Shown piece by piece: positions 1 to 11,500 of a DNA stretch of 32,655 nucleotides. The notes below the pieces were generated by a model, which saw only the letters and a list, made by a program, of their open reading frames with translations, did not search any database and was not told where the DNA came from. Made by a program: the position numbers and the translations under genes. Numbering within the stretch: the first letter of the stretch is position 1; each line of letters opens with the position of its first letter. The DNA is from Acidobacteriota bacterium. Its GTDB lineage: Bacteria > Acidobacteriota > Thermoanaerobaculia > Multivoradales > J023. The stretch covers positions 1 through 32,655 of the forward strand of contig JAJCXO010000291.1 of assembly GCA_029263395.1 (NCBI GenBank), written 5' to 3'.

Positions 1-2520
1 GTACCACTGGTGAACGGCTGGCCGTTCAAAGTGATCGTCACCACGTCCAGGTGGGTATCAGTCACAGCGATCACGGGCACAACATCCACATTCACACAAT
101 CACCATCCGGCACGTCGCTGATCGTGATCGATGGGTCCGTCTTGTCGATCGTGAACGTCCGGGTTTCACTCGACGAATTGCCTGCCACGTCGCTGGCCAT
201 CACCACCAGCGTGTAGTCACCTTCCGCTGTCACCACCGTACCGCTGGTGAACGGTTGACCGTTCAACGTTGTCGTTACCGAATCCAAGTGCAGGTCTGTG
301 ACGTCGATTTCGGGCGTCACGTCCATATTCACGCAGTCACCATCAACGAACCCGGTGATCGTAATCGCGGGTGGCGTCTTGTCGATCGTGAACGTCAACG
401 TCTCCGACGAGCTGTTGCCACAGTCATCAGCCGCCGTCACAACCAGCGTATAGTCACCTTCGGCGGTGATTTGCGTTCCGCTGGTGAACGGCTGACCGTT
501 CAGCGTAATCGTTACCGTACCCAGATGCGTGTCGGTGACATCAATCACGGGCACAACATCAGTGTTGACGTTAGCACCGTCGGTAATCCCGGTGACCGTG
601 ATCGCGGGTGGCGTCTTGTCGATTGTCCAACTCTGCGTCTCGCTCGACGCGTTGTCACAATCATCGGCCGCTGACACCGAAAGTGTGTAGTCACCTTCCG
701 CCGTCACGGTTGTGCCGCTGGTGAACGGTTGACCGTTCAGCGTGATCGTCACCGGACCCAGGTGCGTGTCGGTGACGTCGATCAACGGCGTCACATCCAC
801 ATTCACACATTGGCCGTCCGGCACATCGCTGATCACGATCGCCGGATCCGTCTTGTCGATCGTAAAGGTGCGTGTCTCGGTCGTGCTGTTCCCCGCCTGG
901 TCGCTGGCATCGACGACTAGAGTGTAATCACCCTCCGAGCTGACGACCGTGCCACTGATATAAGGCACCCCATTGAGGGTCGTACTCACAACGTCGAGAT
1001 GGAGATCCGTCACCGCGATCACGGAGGTGACATCGACGTTGACACAGTCGGCATCAGTAAATCCGGTGATCGTCACAGCGGGCGGCGTCTTGTCAATCGT
1101 GAAGGTTATGGTCTCGCTGGCGCTGTTGCCACAACCGTCGGCCGCCACAACCTCGAGCGTGTAGTCACCCTCGTCAGTCAAGATCGTGCCACTGTCGAAA
1201 GGTACGCCGTTGACGGTAACGGTCACTGGGCCAGGATGAAGGTCGCTCACCGAAATCTCCGGCGCAACGTCCGTGCTGATGATCGACCCATTGACGACCC
1301 CGGCGACGGAGATCGCGGGTGGTGTTTTGTCGATCGTGAAGCTCAGCGACTCGGTGGCATTGTTGCCACACTCATCAGCGGCAGTGATCGCCAATACGTA
1401 GTCACCCTCGGCGGTGATCGTCGTGCCGCTGGCGAATGGCTGGCCATCGAGCGTAATCTCGACCACGCCGAGATGATCGTCCGTCGCCGCGATCACCGGC
1501 ACCACATCTGTATTGACACACGAACCATTGATGACGCCGGTGACCTGAATCAGTGGCAGCGTGCGGTCGATGGTGAACGTCACCGTTTCACTGGCGACGT
1601 TACCCGCCGTGTCGGTCGCGGTTGTGATCAGGATGTAGTCACCTTCCGGTGTGACCGTCGAGCCGCTAGTGATCGGCTGACCGTTGAGGGTCGTACTTGA
1701 TCCTTCCAGATGGTCATCGGTCACGGTGATCACCGGCACAACGTCGGTATTCACACAGGCGCCGTCTACGATACCGGTGATCACGATATCCGGCGGCGTT
1801 TTGTCGATGGTGAACGTCACCGTCTCGGTGGAGCTGTTGCCACAGTCATCGTTAGCGTCGATCTCCAAGGTGTAGTCACCTTCGGCGGTGATGGTTGTGC
1901 CACTGACGAACGGCGCACCATTCAACGTCATCACCACCGGTCCGAGATGCACATCCGTGACGTCGATGAGTGGGGTCACATCGGTGTTGGTGATGTTGCC
2001 ATCCGCGACACCGGTGACAGTGATCAACGGCGGGGTGACGTCGATTGTCCAGCTGCGGGTCTCGATTGTGATGTTGCCACAGGCGTCGGCAGCCTGGATC
2101 TCGAGGGAGTAGTCACCTTCCGCAGTCACCGGTGTGCCGCTGGTAAACGGCTCGCCGTTGAGCCTGAACGTGACTGAGCCGAGATGATCGTCGGTGACTG
2201 TCAATTCTGGCGTGACCGGAACGTTGACACACTGCCCGTCCGGTACGCCGACGACCTCGACCACCGGCGTCGTCTTGTCGATGGTGAACGTCACTGTCTC
2301 GGTGGCGCTGTTGCCGAATTCGTCGACCGCGGTCACCACTAGGGTGTAGTCGCCTTCCGCGGTCACCGGAGTGGCGCTGTCGAACGGCTGATCGTTGAGG
2401 GTCGCACTGATCTCGAACCGACTCTCGTCATAGGCGATGTACACCGGGACCACGTCGGTATTGACACAACCGCCGTCAACGACGCCGCTGATCTCGATCT
2501 CCGGAGGTTCTTCGTCAACC
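1..2520 (-). repeat. Tandem 79-aa bacterial Ig-like repeats (237 bp, ~10.6 copies, continuing past edge)
   Basis: The plus-strand mark cttgtc (or its equivalent) recurs at 141, 378, 615, 852, 1089, 1326, 1563, 1800, 2037, 2274 and 2511, every step exactly 237 bp with no indel. Each unit encodes one bacterial Ig-like domain. The consensus pieces are [18 protein letters not shown], a D-x-(C/A)-GN turn and TFTIDKT. Copies toward the left edge (C-terminal) are the most alike, and the first copy at about 2510 is the most diverged. Cysteine occupancy cycles with a period of three repeats (see findings). This resembles stalk-forming Ig arrays of bacterial adhesins of the Big_3 kind; the exact Pfam family was not checked. 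Confidence 0.95.
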
Positions 2521-5500
2521 GGCAAGATGTTGACCTGAATCAACGCCGTGGCGCTGCCACCGTTGCCATCCGTGATGGTGTACGGGAAGTTGTCGACCCC
2601 GACAAAACCTGGAGCCGGCGTGTACGTCAATGTGCTGTCGGGATTTGCTATCACCGAACCGCCAAACGGCTGCGGCGTCTCGACCAAAACCAGTGGATCC
2701 CCTTCAGGATCACTGTCATTCGCCAACGGACCGATCACCACCGGCAGGTCCTGATCGGTCTGGTACAGATCGTTCACTGCCACTGGCGGATCGTTGATCG
2801 AAACCACCGTGACCGTCACGGTGGCCGTGTCGGCACCGCCTGTGCCGTCGGCGATGGTGTAAGTGAAGACATCGCTGCCGAAGAAGTCTGCCGTTGGGGT
2901 GTAGAGCACCGCGCCGTCGGGTTGGACCTCGGCGGTACCGTTTGGAGGATCCGAGACCTCGGTGACGGCCAGTAAATCGCCGTCGTCATCAGAGTCGTTG
3001 GCCAACACCTCGATCGATACCGGCTGATCTTCATCGGTGGTCGCCACATCATCCACCGCTACTGGATTGTTGGTCCGCCCGTTGGTATCGCTGGCGCTAT
3101 TGTTCTCGGGGGTCGGATCCGGCCCGCCCAATCCGTCATCGGTGACGGTCGCGGTATTGATGAACTCGGTGACGGTCGGCGGCAAGTCGGTGGCAACTTG
3201 GGCGACGAGCGTTCTCTCGACGCCGGCAGCGGACGCTAGGCTGATCGCCGGCCAGGTGACCACACCGCCGTTCTCCGTGCCGCCGTCACTAGCACTGACG
3301 AAAGTCAACTGCGGCGGCAGGGTGTCGATCAATACAACACCGGCCGTATCGCGGGTACCGACATTGGTGACGGTCAAAGTGTAGGTGAGCTGCAGACCCG
3401 GCACCACGCCGTCTCGGCCATCATCTTTCGTCAAGGTCAGGTCGGGCACCGTCGGTACGGTGAAGCTCAGAGAGTGCTGATTGTTGTTTTCGTCACACTC
3501 CCGCACCGTCGCGCCGCCAGCACCATCATCGTCGACGACCACGAAGACGGTAAAGTCGCCGGGCGCGGGTGCCGGGGACCAGACGAAGCGGACGTCCTCG
3601 AAGTCCTCGGGGTCGAGCACCCGGCTCGTCGCCGCCACGCCGATCAGCGTGCCGCCAGCTGACGGGTCACCATCATAGAAAGCGACCGGTAAACCAGCGG
3701 GTACGAAGATGGCACCGCCGTTGCCGATGCGGGCTGTGATCGGGATCTCGACCCCAGGATTCGCCAAGTCGACCGCGAGCATCGAAGCCGTGAGATCGGG
3801 TGTCGCCAATACGCTGGTATTCAACCGGTTCAGTCGGTAGGAATTGTGCTCCAGCCAACTCGGCTCCTCACGACGCGGGATGCTGGAGTCGTCGGCGATA
3901 TTACCGATGTGGTAAGTGTGCTGATTCCAGATCCGCCGGGTTGGCACCCAGCTGTCGGTGGAGTCGCCAATCACCAGGACGCCACGCTCGTTGCCGAATC
4001 CGAACGAATCGTTGGCTACAACCACGATCTCGGCATTGCCATCAGCATCAACATCCGCGACAACCGGCATCTCATAAACCGTGCCTGAGCCGCGTGGAAG
4101 CTGGTACAACACGGTGCCGTCGATCCCCGAATAGATCCGCAGGAACAGCTCGTCAGCATAGACCACCTCGGCCGAGCCATCACCCTCGAAGTCGAAAACC
4201 GAGGAACCCGTGACCTGAGAGGAACCATCCTGAATCACGGCTTGCCACTTGACGCTGCCGTCAGTCTCGAAGATGACGTATCGGCTACCGCCTGCAACGC
4301 CGATCTCGGGCTGGCCGTCGCCATCGACGTCGGCTACGGTCGGCGCGCCGCCACGACCACCGCCCGGCAACGTCACCGGCCCCCATTTGACGGACCCATC
4401 ATGCTCGAGCAGATAAACCGAGCCGTTGTCGACCAACACCACCTCGGGGAACTCGTCGGCATCAAAGTTACCAACAGCGTTGAAGCCATCACTCAAGCCG
4501 GCGTTCCAATAGATGCTGCCGTCAGCGCGGTAGGCGACGTTGCCCGCCACTACCTCGGAACCGCCGACGAGGTCGAGATCGACGACCAGCGGCAATCCAC
4601 CGACCGTACCGTGATTGTCACCACGGCTCGATGACGCGGACCAGCGACGGGTGCCGTCGTTGTTCAACACATCTGAGCCGAAGACGATCTCGGGTACGCC
4701 GTCTGAATCGAGATCAGCAATCGCCACACCGCCACCACCAGCGGTCCCGCGCACGCTGTGACTGCGCCATTTGAAGCTACCATCGTGTTCGAAGGCGATC
4801 AGTCGATTCTTGGATTCCGCCAGGGTTACGATCTCCGGCTGACCATCGAGATCGATGTCGCCGACCGCGATGTCGGCACCGCCGGAGATGTCCAGGGCCG
4901 GGTCGCTGACGGTGAAGAGCTCACTGCCGTCGCGGCCGTCTACCGCCCGCAAGTGGGCATTGGCGGTCCAGGCGTTACCCGTGAAAGTCGGGAAGATCAC
5001 TTCGGGCACGCCATCAGCGGTGAGATCGATCACCGCCGGCGTCGACATCACTTGGTCCGAGTTCGCCAAGATAGAGCTGCCGCTCCAATGCCATTCGACG
5101 GTCGGTGTGAACTGCCCTGCAGGCGCCTGCACCTCGCACAAGGCACCGGTCGAGTTGAGGTTGTTGTCCTCGTCGCGCTCGGCGATGACCTCGCCCGAAT
5201 CCACAAAGGCATGGATCACATTGTCGCGGAACGCGACGGGGCCGCTGACCGGTACCGTCAACGTCACGGTCTGGTCTGCGGCAACGGTACCGCTGTGGAC
5301 TGCCTGGCCCAGCACATTGTCGACCGCGACGTTGAGCTCGCCATCGCCATCGACGTCTTCCCACAACGTCACGGTGAAGTCGTCGGTGACACTCAGGTTG
5401 CCCTGGTTGCGCAGATCGACCGCCAAACTGCCGGAGATCTGCAGCGTCTGTAAATCGGTCACCGCAGCACTGCGATCCATCGCCGGGATCAACAAGTCCG

Positions 5501-8500
5501 GCGCCGGAATTACGATCTCGATGTCGGTGTTGTTGGCACGATCGCACTCTTCGACGGTGCCTTGGTCGGCGCCAGTGCCGTCATCATTGGCGACCACATG
5601 CACCGGATGGGTACCGGCCGGCGGCGACTGCCAAAACAGACGAATGTCTTGGAACTCGCCCGGCGCCAGACGCAGCAGGTTGCTATACAGCGTGATCAGG
5701 TTACCGCCGATCGACGGATCAGCATCGTAAAGCGCCACCGGTGTGCCGGCCGGCGTCGCCGCGTCCCCGCCGTTTCCGATACGGACGGTGAATTCGATTT
5801 CGTCGAGTCGGTGGACAACATCGAGAAACTCGGCAGAAAGATCAGGCAACCCGCTGCGCGGCTCGACAGTGACATCGAACACGATCGGTGTATCGCCAGC
5901 TGGTGATGGCAGGAAATTGAGCTCGAGCTGCAAGAAGCGACCGTCAGGCACCTCGATCTCGAGCCCCTTCTCTACGTCTACCCAGGCACCTGCCGTGACC
6001 GTACCCGCTGAGTCACCGCTACGCACCCGAGCACTCAGACCGGCACCGGCTGGCACATAGGCGCTCCATTTGACCCGACCCCAAGGCGTAACCGCCTGGC
6101 CGCTATCGTGGATCACCGACCAACGGCCCTGAGGCGCGGTGCGGCCGAGAGCTACAGCACCCGTCATATCACTGTAATTGTAGGGCGTCGCGCCACCACC
6201 GAGGCTGACCGTGAGGTCAACGCTATTGGTTGCCGGGTCGATCCGCATCACGTTGTTAGAGCTGAAGTTGGTGACCCACACCTTGCCTGCAGCGTCCACT
6301 GCGACTCCAGTCGGAGTGCTGCCAACCCCGATGGTGGCCAGCAAGTCACCATCGTTGGACAGCCGAGTGACCGTGTTGGAACTGGAGTTGGCAATCCAAA
6401 CATTGTCGTCGCCGGTCACCGCCACACCGCGAGACTGACCACCACCGGTCTGGAAGACATCACGGATGGTGCCATCCGGCGCCAACTGGGTGACTGTGCC
6501 ATCGGTCCATTGGCTGTTCCAGACATCACCCTCGCTATCGACCCCCAAGCCGTAAGAATTCGGTGCGTCGATACAGTCGAACGTGTCGGCCACCGGGTTG
6601 TAGCGCAGCAAGGTACGAGCTGACCACAAGGTACCGTCGGGATGGACAAACCCACCGTAACCACCACACGCCGGGCGAATGGTGTCGAGAATGACGCCGG
6701 TGTCGCCGTCGACCAAATCGTGGACTCGATTCGACAAGCCACCGATCCACACATCGTTGTCTCGGTTGACCGCTACCGTGCGCACGCCAGTACCTGTGGT
6801 CCGCAGATAGTGCAAGATGCACTCGTCCTCGGCAGTGATAACACCACCGTTGTTATCGACACCGCCGGCATTCGCCCACGGCCGAATGTCGCCCAAGCCA
6901 GCGGAAGTATCGATCACCCCGTTGCCGTTGCGGTCGATACATTGGAAGGCTTCCGCCAACCCGATGTGGACTGCCGAGCCCTTGCTGCCGGAGCTCTCGG
7001 CGCGGTTGCCGACCCAAGCATTACCGTTCAGGTCCACCGTAGTGCGTGAAGGATCGCGGCCACGGCCACTCGGCGCGGAGAGATACTCGCCCAGAATCTG
7101 CCCACTCACGGTGTCGATCTTGATTACCGTGCCACGCCCCGACGCCGCCACCCAAAGGAAGGGGAAAGGCTCGGTGATGCGATTCAGTCGCAGTTCGTCG
7201 TGATGTGGTGGATTGTGGTTGACGTTGAACAACACACCCTCGTCGAACTCGGCGTCGAGGGTGTAGGTGCGGCTCGGTAGGACCGTCTGCAGCCGGCAGT
7301 CGGCACCGGTCGACAGCAAGTTGTTGCTCTCCTCGACTTCTGCAATATCATCGCGACTGTCAACAAGAGCCCAGATCAGATCTTCGGGGAAACGCACGAC
7401 CCCAGTGACGTTCACCGGCACAGTGAGTGTTGCACTCGCGGCAAACGGACCCGGTACCTCGGCGGCGCCCAGGATCTGGTCAACGTCCGCGGTGTACTCG
7501 CGGTCGAGATCGGTATCTTCGAACACCGTCACCTGGAAGGTTTCGGTTATGTCGTCGCCACCTTGGTTGGTGATCTCGACGCCAACCGTGCCGCTCACCG
7601 TCAAGTCTTCCGGATCCACCACCACACCGCTGCGGTCGAGCGTCAAGATGGTGAGATCGGGCGGCGTGCCAGAGGTATCCCCACCGGTGTCATCGTCGGG
7701 ATCACCGGGTTTGACGTCCGGTCCTTGACCACCATCGTCGACTACCGACACGGTGTTCTCGATCACCGCACCCACCGGCAGCACAAAATCCGCCTGCAAG
7801 GTCAAGATCAGCACCCGGGTCTCCCCCGGCTGCAAACTCGCCAGTGTCCAAGTGGCGGTGTCGGTCAGCGGATCGTAGACACCGTCGTCGGACGCCGCGA
7901 CGAAGCTGGTGAAGTTGGGCAGGGGATCGGTCACCTCGATGCCGGTTGCTTCCAGGGTGCCATTGTTGAACACCGTGATGGTGTACTCCAGCACTTCACC
8001 CGGCGCGATGATCGCGGCCTCCGCACCGCTTTCTTTGGTCAGTCCGAGGTCGAGCACTGCATTGATCTGGAAGCTGTCACAACCGGTACCGCCATCGTTG
8101 TCGGTGACACAGACCTCAACCACGAAGTTCTCTTCAGTGGCGTAGGTGTGGGAACTGGCGACGGTGCCGCTGCCGCCAACCTCGGTAACCGTGCCGGTGG
8201 CAACCGTGCCGTCACCCCAATCGACCGTCGCGGTGTGAGTGTCGAGGACGCCGCTGTCGGTGAATGTCGATGGCTCGAGGGCAACCGGCTCACCCGCCGC
8301 CAGCAGCAGTTTCTCGCCCGCCTCGACCACCGGTGGTAGGTTGCGAACGGTGACCGGTACATCGCCGCAGCCGACACCACCATCATCATCGGTGACGCAC
8401 ACTTGGAGGATGAAGTCGCCGTTGTCGGGATATACGTGGCTGCCAACGACGAAGTCGAAGTCTTCGATCGCACCGAGACCACCGTCCGCCAAGGCAGAGC

Positions 8501-11500
8501 CATCTCCCCAATCGAGGGTCGCAGTGTGAGTATCGAAAATACCGGCATCGGTGAAGGTCACCCGAGCGTCCACCGGCTGCCCTTCGTCAGCGATTAGCGA
8601 CACGACACTGAAACCGCTGTAGGTCACATCAGCCTGAGAGTAGCCGTAGAAGGCGACTCGACCATCGGGGAAGTCACCCGCAAGATCGGCCTCGAGCACA
8701 CCATCGACGAACACCTGCAGTCGGTTTGGGCTCGACACCAGGCTGAAGGCGTAGTCACGATCGTACTGCCAGCCCGTGTCGCCCAGGTTGGTGCCACGGG
8801 CCAGCTCTTCGACCCGGTTTTCGAAACCGTTGCAGTCCCGATCGTCGTGTGCCCAGAGCTCGGCATCCGTCGGAATGCCGCTAACGCGTGACACCGCCAG
8901 TCCCCTGGCCCCCTGAGCAGCACCACCGCAGCCAAAATTGAAGCTCTGATCTTCTCGCCGCCAATCGATCAGCAGATAGTCTGCGTCCGGGTTCTCGGTA
9001 TCACCGGGGGAGAATCCAAGGACGAAACCGACGAAATCGCCGTTGCCGACACCGGTGGGATCGGTCACCCGAATATTGCCTTCGACGCGAGTGCCGACCG
9101 CCAAGAAGTTGCTGTAGAACATCGTGGGTACGCTGTTCTGCGCCTGCGTGACACTGCTGCCATCGGGCGCCACGGTCCACACTGCCTCGCTGTCGTAACA
9201 CGACAGATGTGACTCCGCTCGCCAAGCGGTGAGGTCGAAAGTACCCGTGCCCTGAACTACCGGAGCGGCATTCTCCACCGTCGCCGCAAAACTGTCACAG
9301 GCTTCCGCACCGTCGTTGTCTGCGACACAGATCTCGACCGTGAAGTCGCCTTCGTCGGGGTAGATGTGGCTGCCCGATACGGTACCGGCGGTCGATGTGC
9401 CACCAACGACGCCAACCTCGACGGTGCCGTCACCCCAGTTGATGGCCGCCGTCTGGGTGTCGTCGCGACCTGGATCGACAAAGGTCGAGGCGACGTCCAC
9501 CGCATCACCTTCGAGCGTTGTCCGGTCGGCGCCAGCGTCGATCACCGGTGCCACATTCGAGACATCAACCTGGGAGCTGGCGAAGTCTTGCAGTCCGTCT
9601 GCGGCGGTGACTCGCAGGGAGACCGTGAAGCTGCCCTCGTCGTCGAAGGTCACGGTGGGATTCGGACCCGACCCATCGTTGAAGAAGCCGTCACCGTCAA
9701 AGTCCCACTCGTAGGCCGTGACCTGGCCCTGCGGATCGATAGTGCCGGAGGCATCGAGCTGGATCGCCGTGCCTTCGTCGCCGGTATACGGACCATTGGC
9801 GTCGGCGCGGAAGACCAACAAGTCATTGACGTCGGTGGCGGTGTTGTTCTGCGGCGTCGGATCGGCGCCCAGGCTGCCATCGTCAGTCACCGTCGCGCTG
9901 TTGGTAATCGACCGCACGCCTGGCGCCACGGTGGTCGCTACCTGCACGGTGAGCGTCCGAGTCGCCGTCTCCCCGGCACCGAGGTCGAAAGGTGGCCAGG
10001 CAACAGTTCCCGGCGGCAACTCGACGCCATCGTCCGAGGCGGCCCCGAAGCTAGTGTTCGCCGGTAGGGTATCGCTCAAGACAACACCGGTGGCGGTCGA
10101 CGGGTAGTAGTTCGTGACCTCGAGGGTGTAGGTGGTGGCATCACCGATGTGCACCGAAGGCTGACTATCGGTCTTCTGCAAGAAGAGTCCAACATCGGAC
10201 AAGTCGTAGGCAAAAGCGTAGACGTTGTTGGCCTCGTCACACTCGGTCTGGAAACCTTGTCCCGTGCCGTCGTCATCAACCACGATGAAAACCGTGCCCG
10301 GCGCCAGCGGCGGCGCTGGCCACACCACACCGACATCCGAGAATCCGCCCGGCTCCAGGTCGCCGACGGTGGTGGTTGCGATCAGTTCACCGCCAGCCGC
10401 CGGATCGGCGGTGTAAAAGGCAACCGGGATACCGGCCGCGACAAACGTGCCGCCGGCGTTGCCGACGCGGACGGTGAAACCAAGGGTGGTCGGGAAGTCC
10501 GAGACATCGACCCGACCACGGGAGGCGGTGAGGTCAGACGCCGAAAAACTCACTTCAGGCGGGGCCACTTGAGCGCGATAGGTGTTGTGAGTCAGCCAGC
10601 TGAACTCAGGCTGACTCGGAATCCGTGCATCGTCGCGCACATTGGCGACATGGTACTGATGCTGGTTCCAGATCGTCCGCGTGCCGACCCAATTGTCGTT
10701 GGCGTCGCCAAAGATCCAGATGCCGGCAGTGCGTGCCGGGAAGCCGGAAAAGCCCGGCGCCCGATCGCTCGAGATGATGATCTCGGCGTTGCCGTCACGG
10801 TCGACATCGGCCACCACCACCTCTTCGTTGAAGGTCTGGGAGCTGATCGCTTCTTCGAACAACACCACGCCGTCAGCACCACGGTAAATCCGCAGATACT
10901 GCTCGTCGCGATAGATTACCTCGAACAAACCATCACCATCGAGATCGAAGACGGTGGAACCGGTCATCGCCGAGCTGGCATCACGGGTGGTGCTCTGCCA
11001 TTTGACGCTGCCATCGGTCTCGAACACCGTGTACGTCGTGGAGCCGGCGACACCTATCTCCGCTGCGCCGTCACCGTCGAAGTCGGCGACGGTTGGCGCA
11101 CCTCCGGCCTCGGGGCCCGCCCCCGGCAACTCCACCGGGCCCCAGATCAGGGTGCCGTCGTGCTCGTGCAAACGCACCGTGCCACGGGACACCACCACGA
11201 TCTCGGGATTGGGATCGCTGTCGAAATTCGCCACCGCTGGATAACCATCATCCATCGCCAGCTGCCACAGAATCGAGCCATCGGAACGATAGGCCGTGTT
11301 GCCGGTCACCAGTTCCTGGCCGCCGACCAAATCGAGGTTGGCGACCAACGAAATGGCACCGCCGCGGGGATCCTCCAGATTGTCCACCGATTGGTAGGCA
11401 TGGCCGCCGGTGCCACGCCAACGCAGCGAACCGTTGTTGTTGAACACGTTGGCGCCAACGATGATCTCCGGCACCCCGTCACCGTCGAGATCAGCGATGG

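Noticed and set aside
51-2177. Several His/Arg-rich plus-strand frames with repeated pattern
   Set aside because: They mirror the 237-bp Ig repeats read on the wrong strand; the His/Arg-rich composition is the usual sign of an antisense frame.
6100-7320. Functional virginiamycin B lyase
   Set aside because: Only the blade pattern is shared; the domain is embedded in a giant surface protein and no catalytic residues could be assigned.
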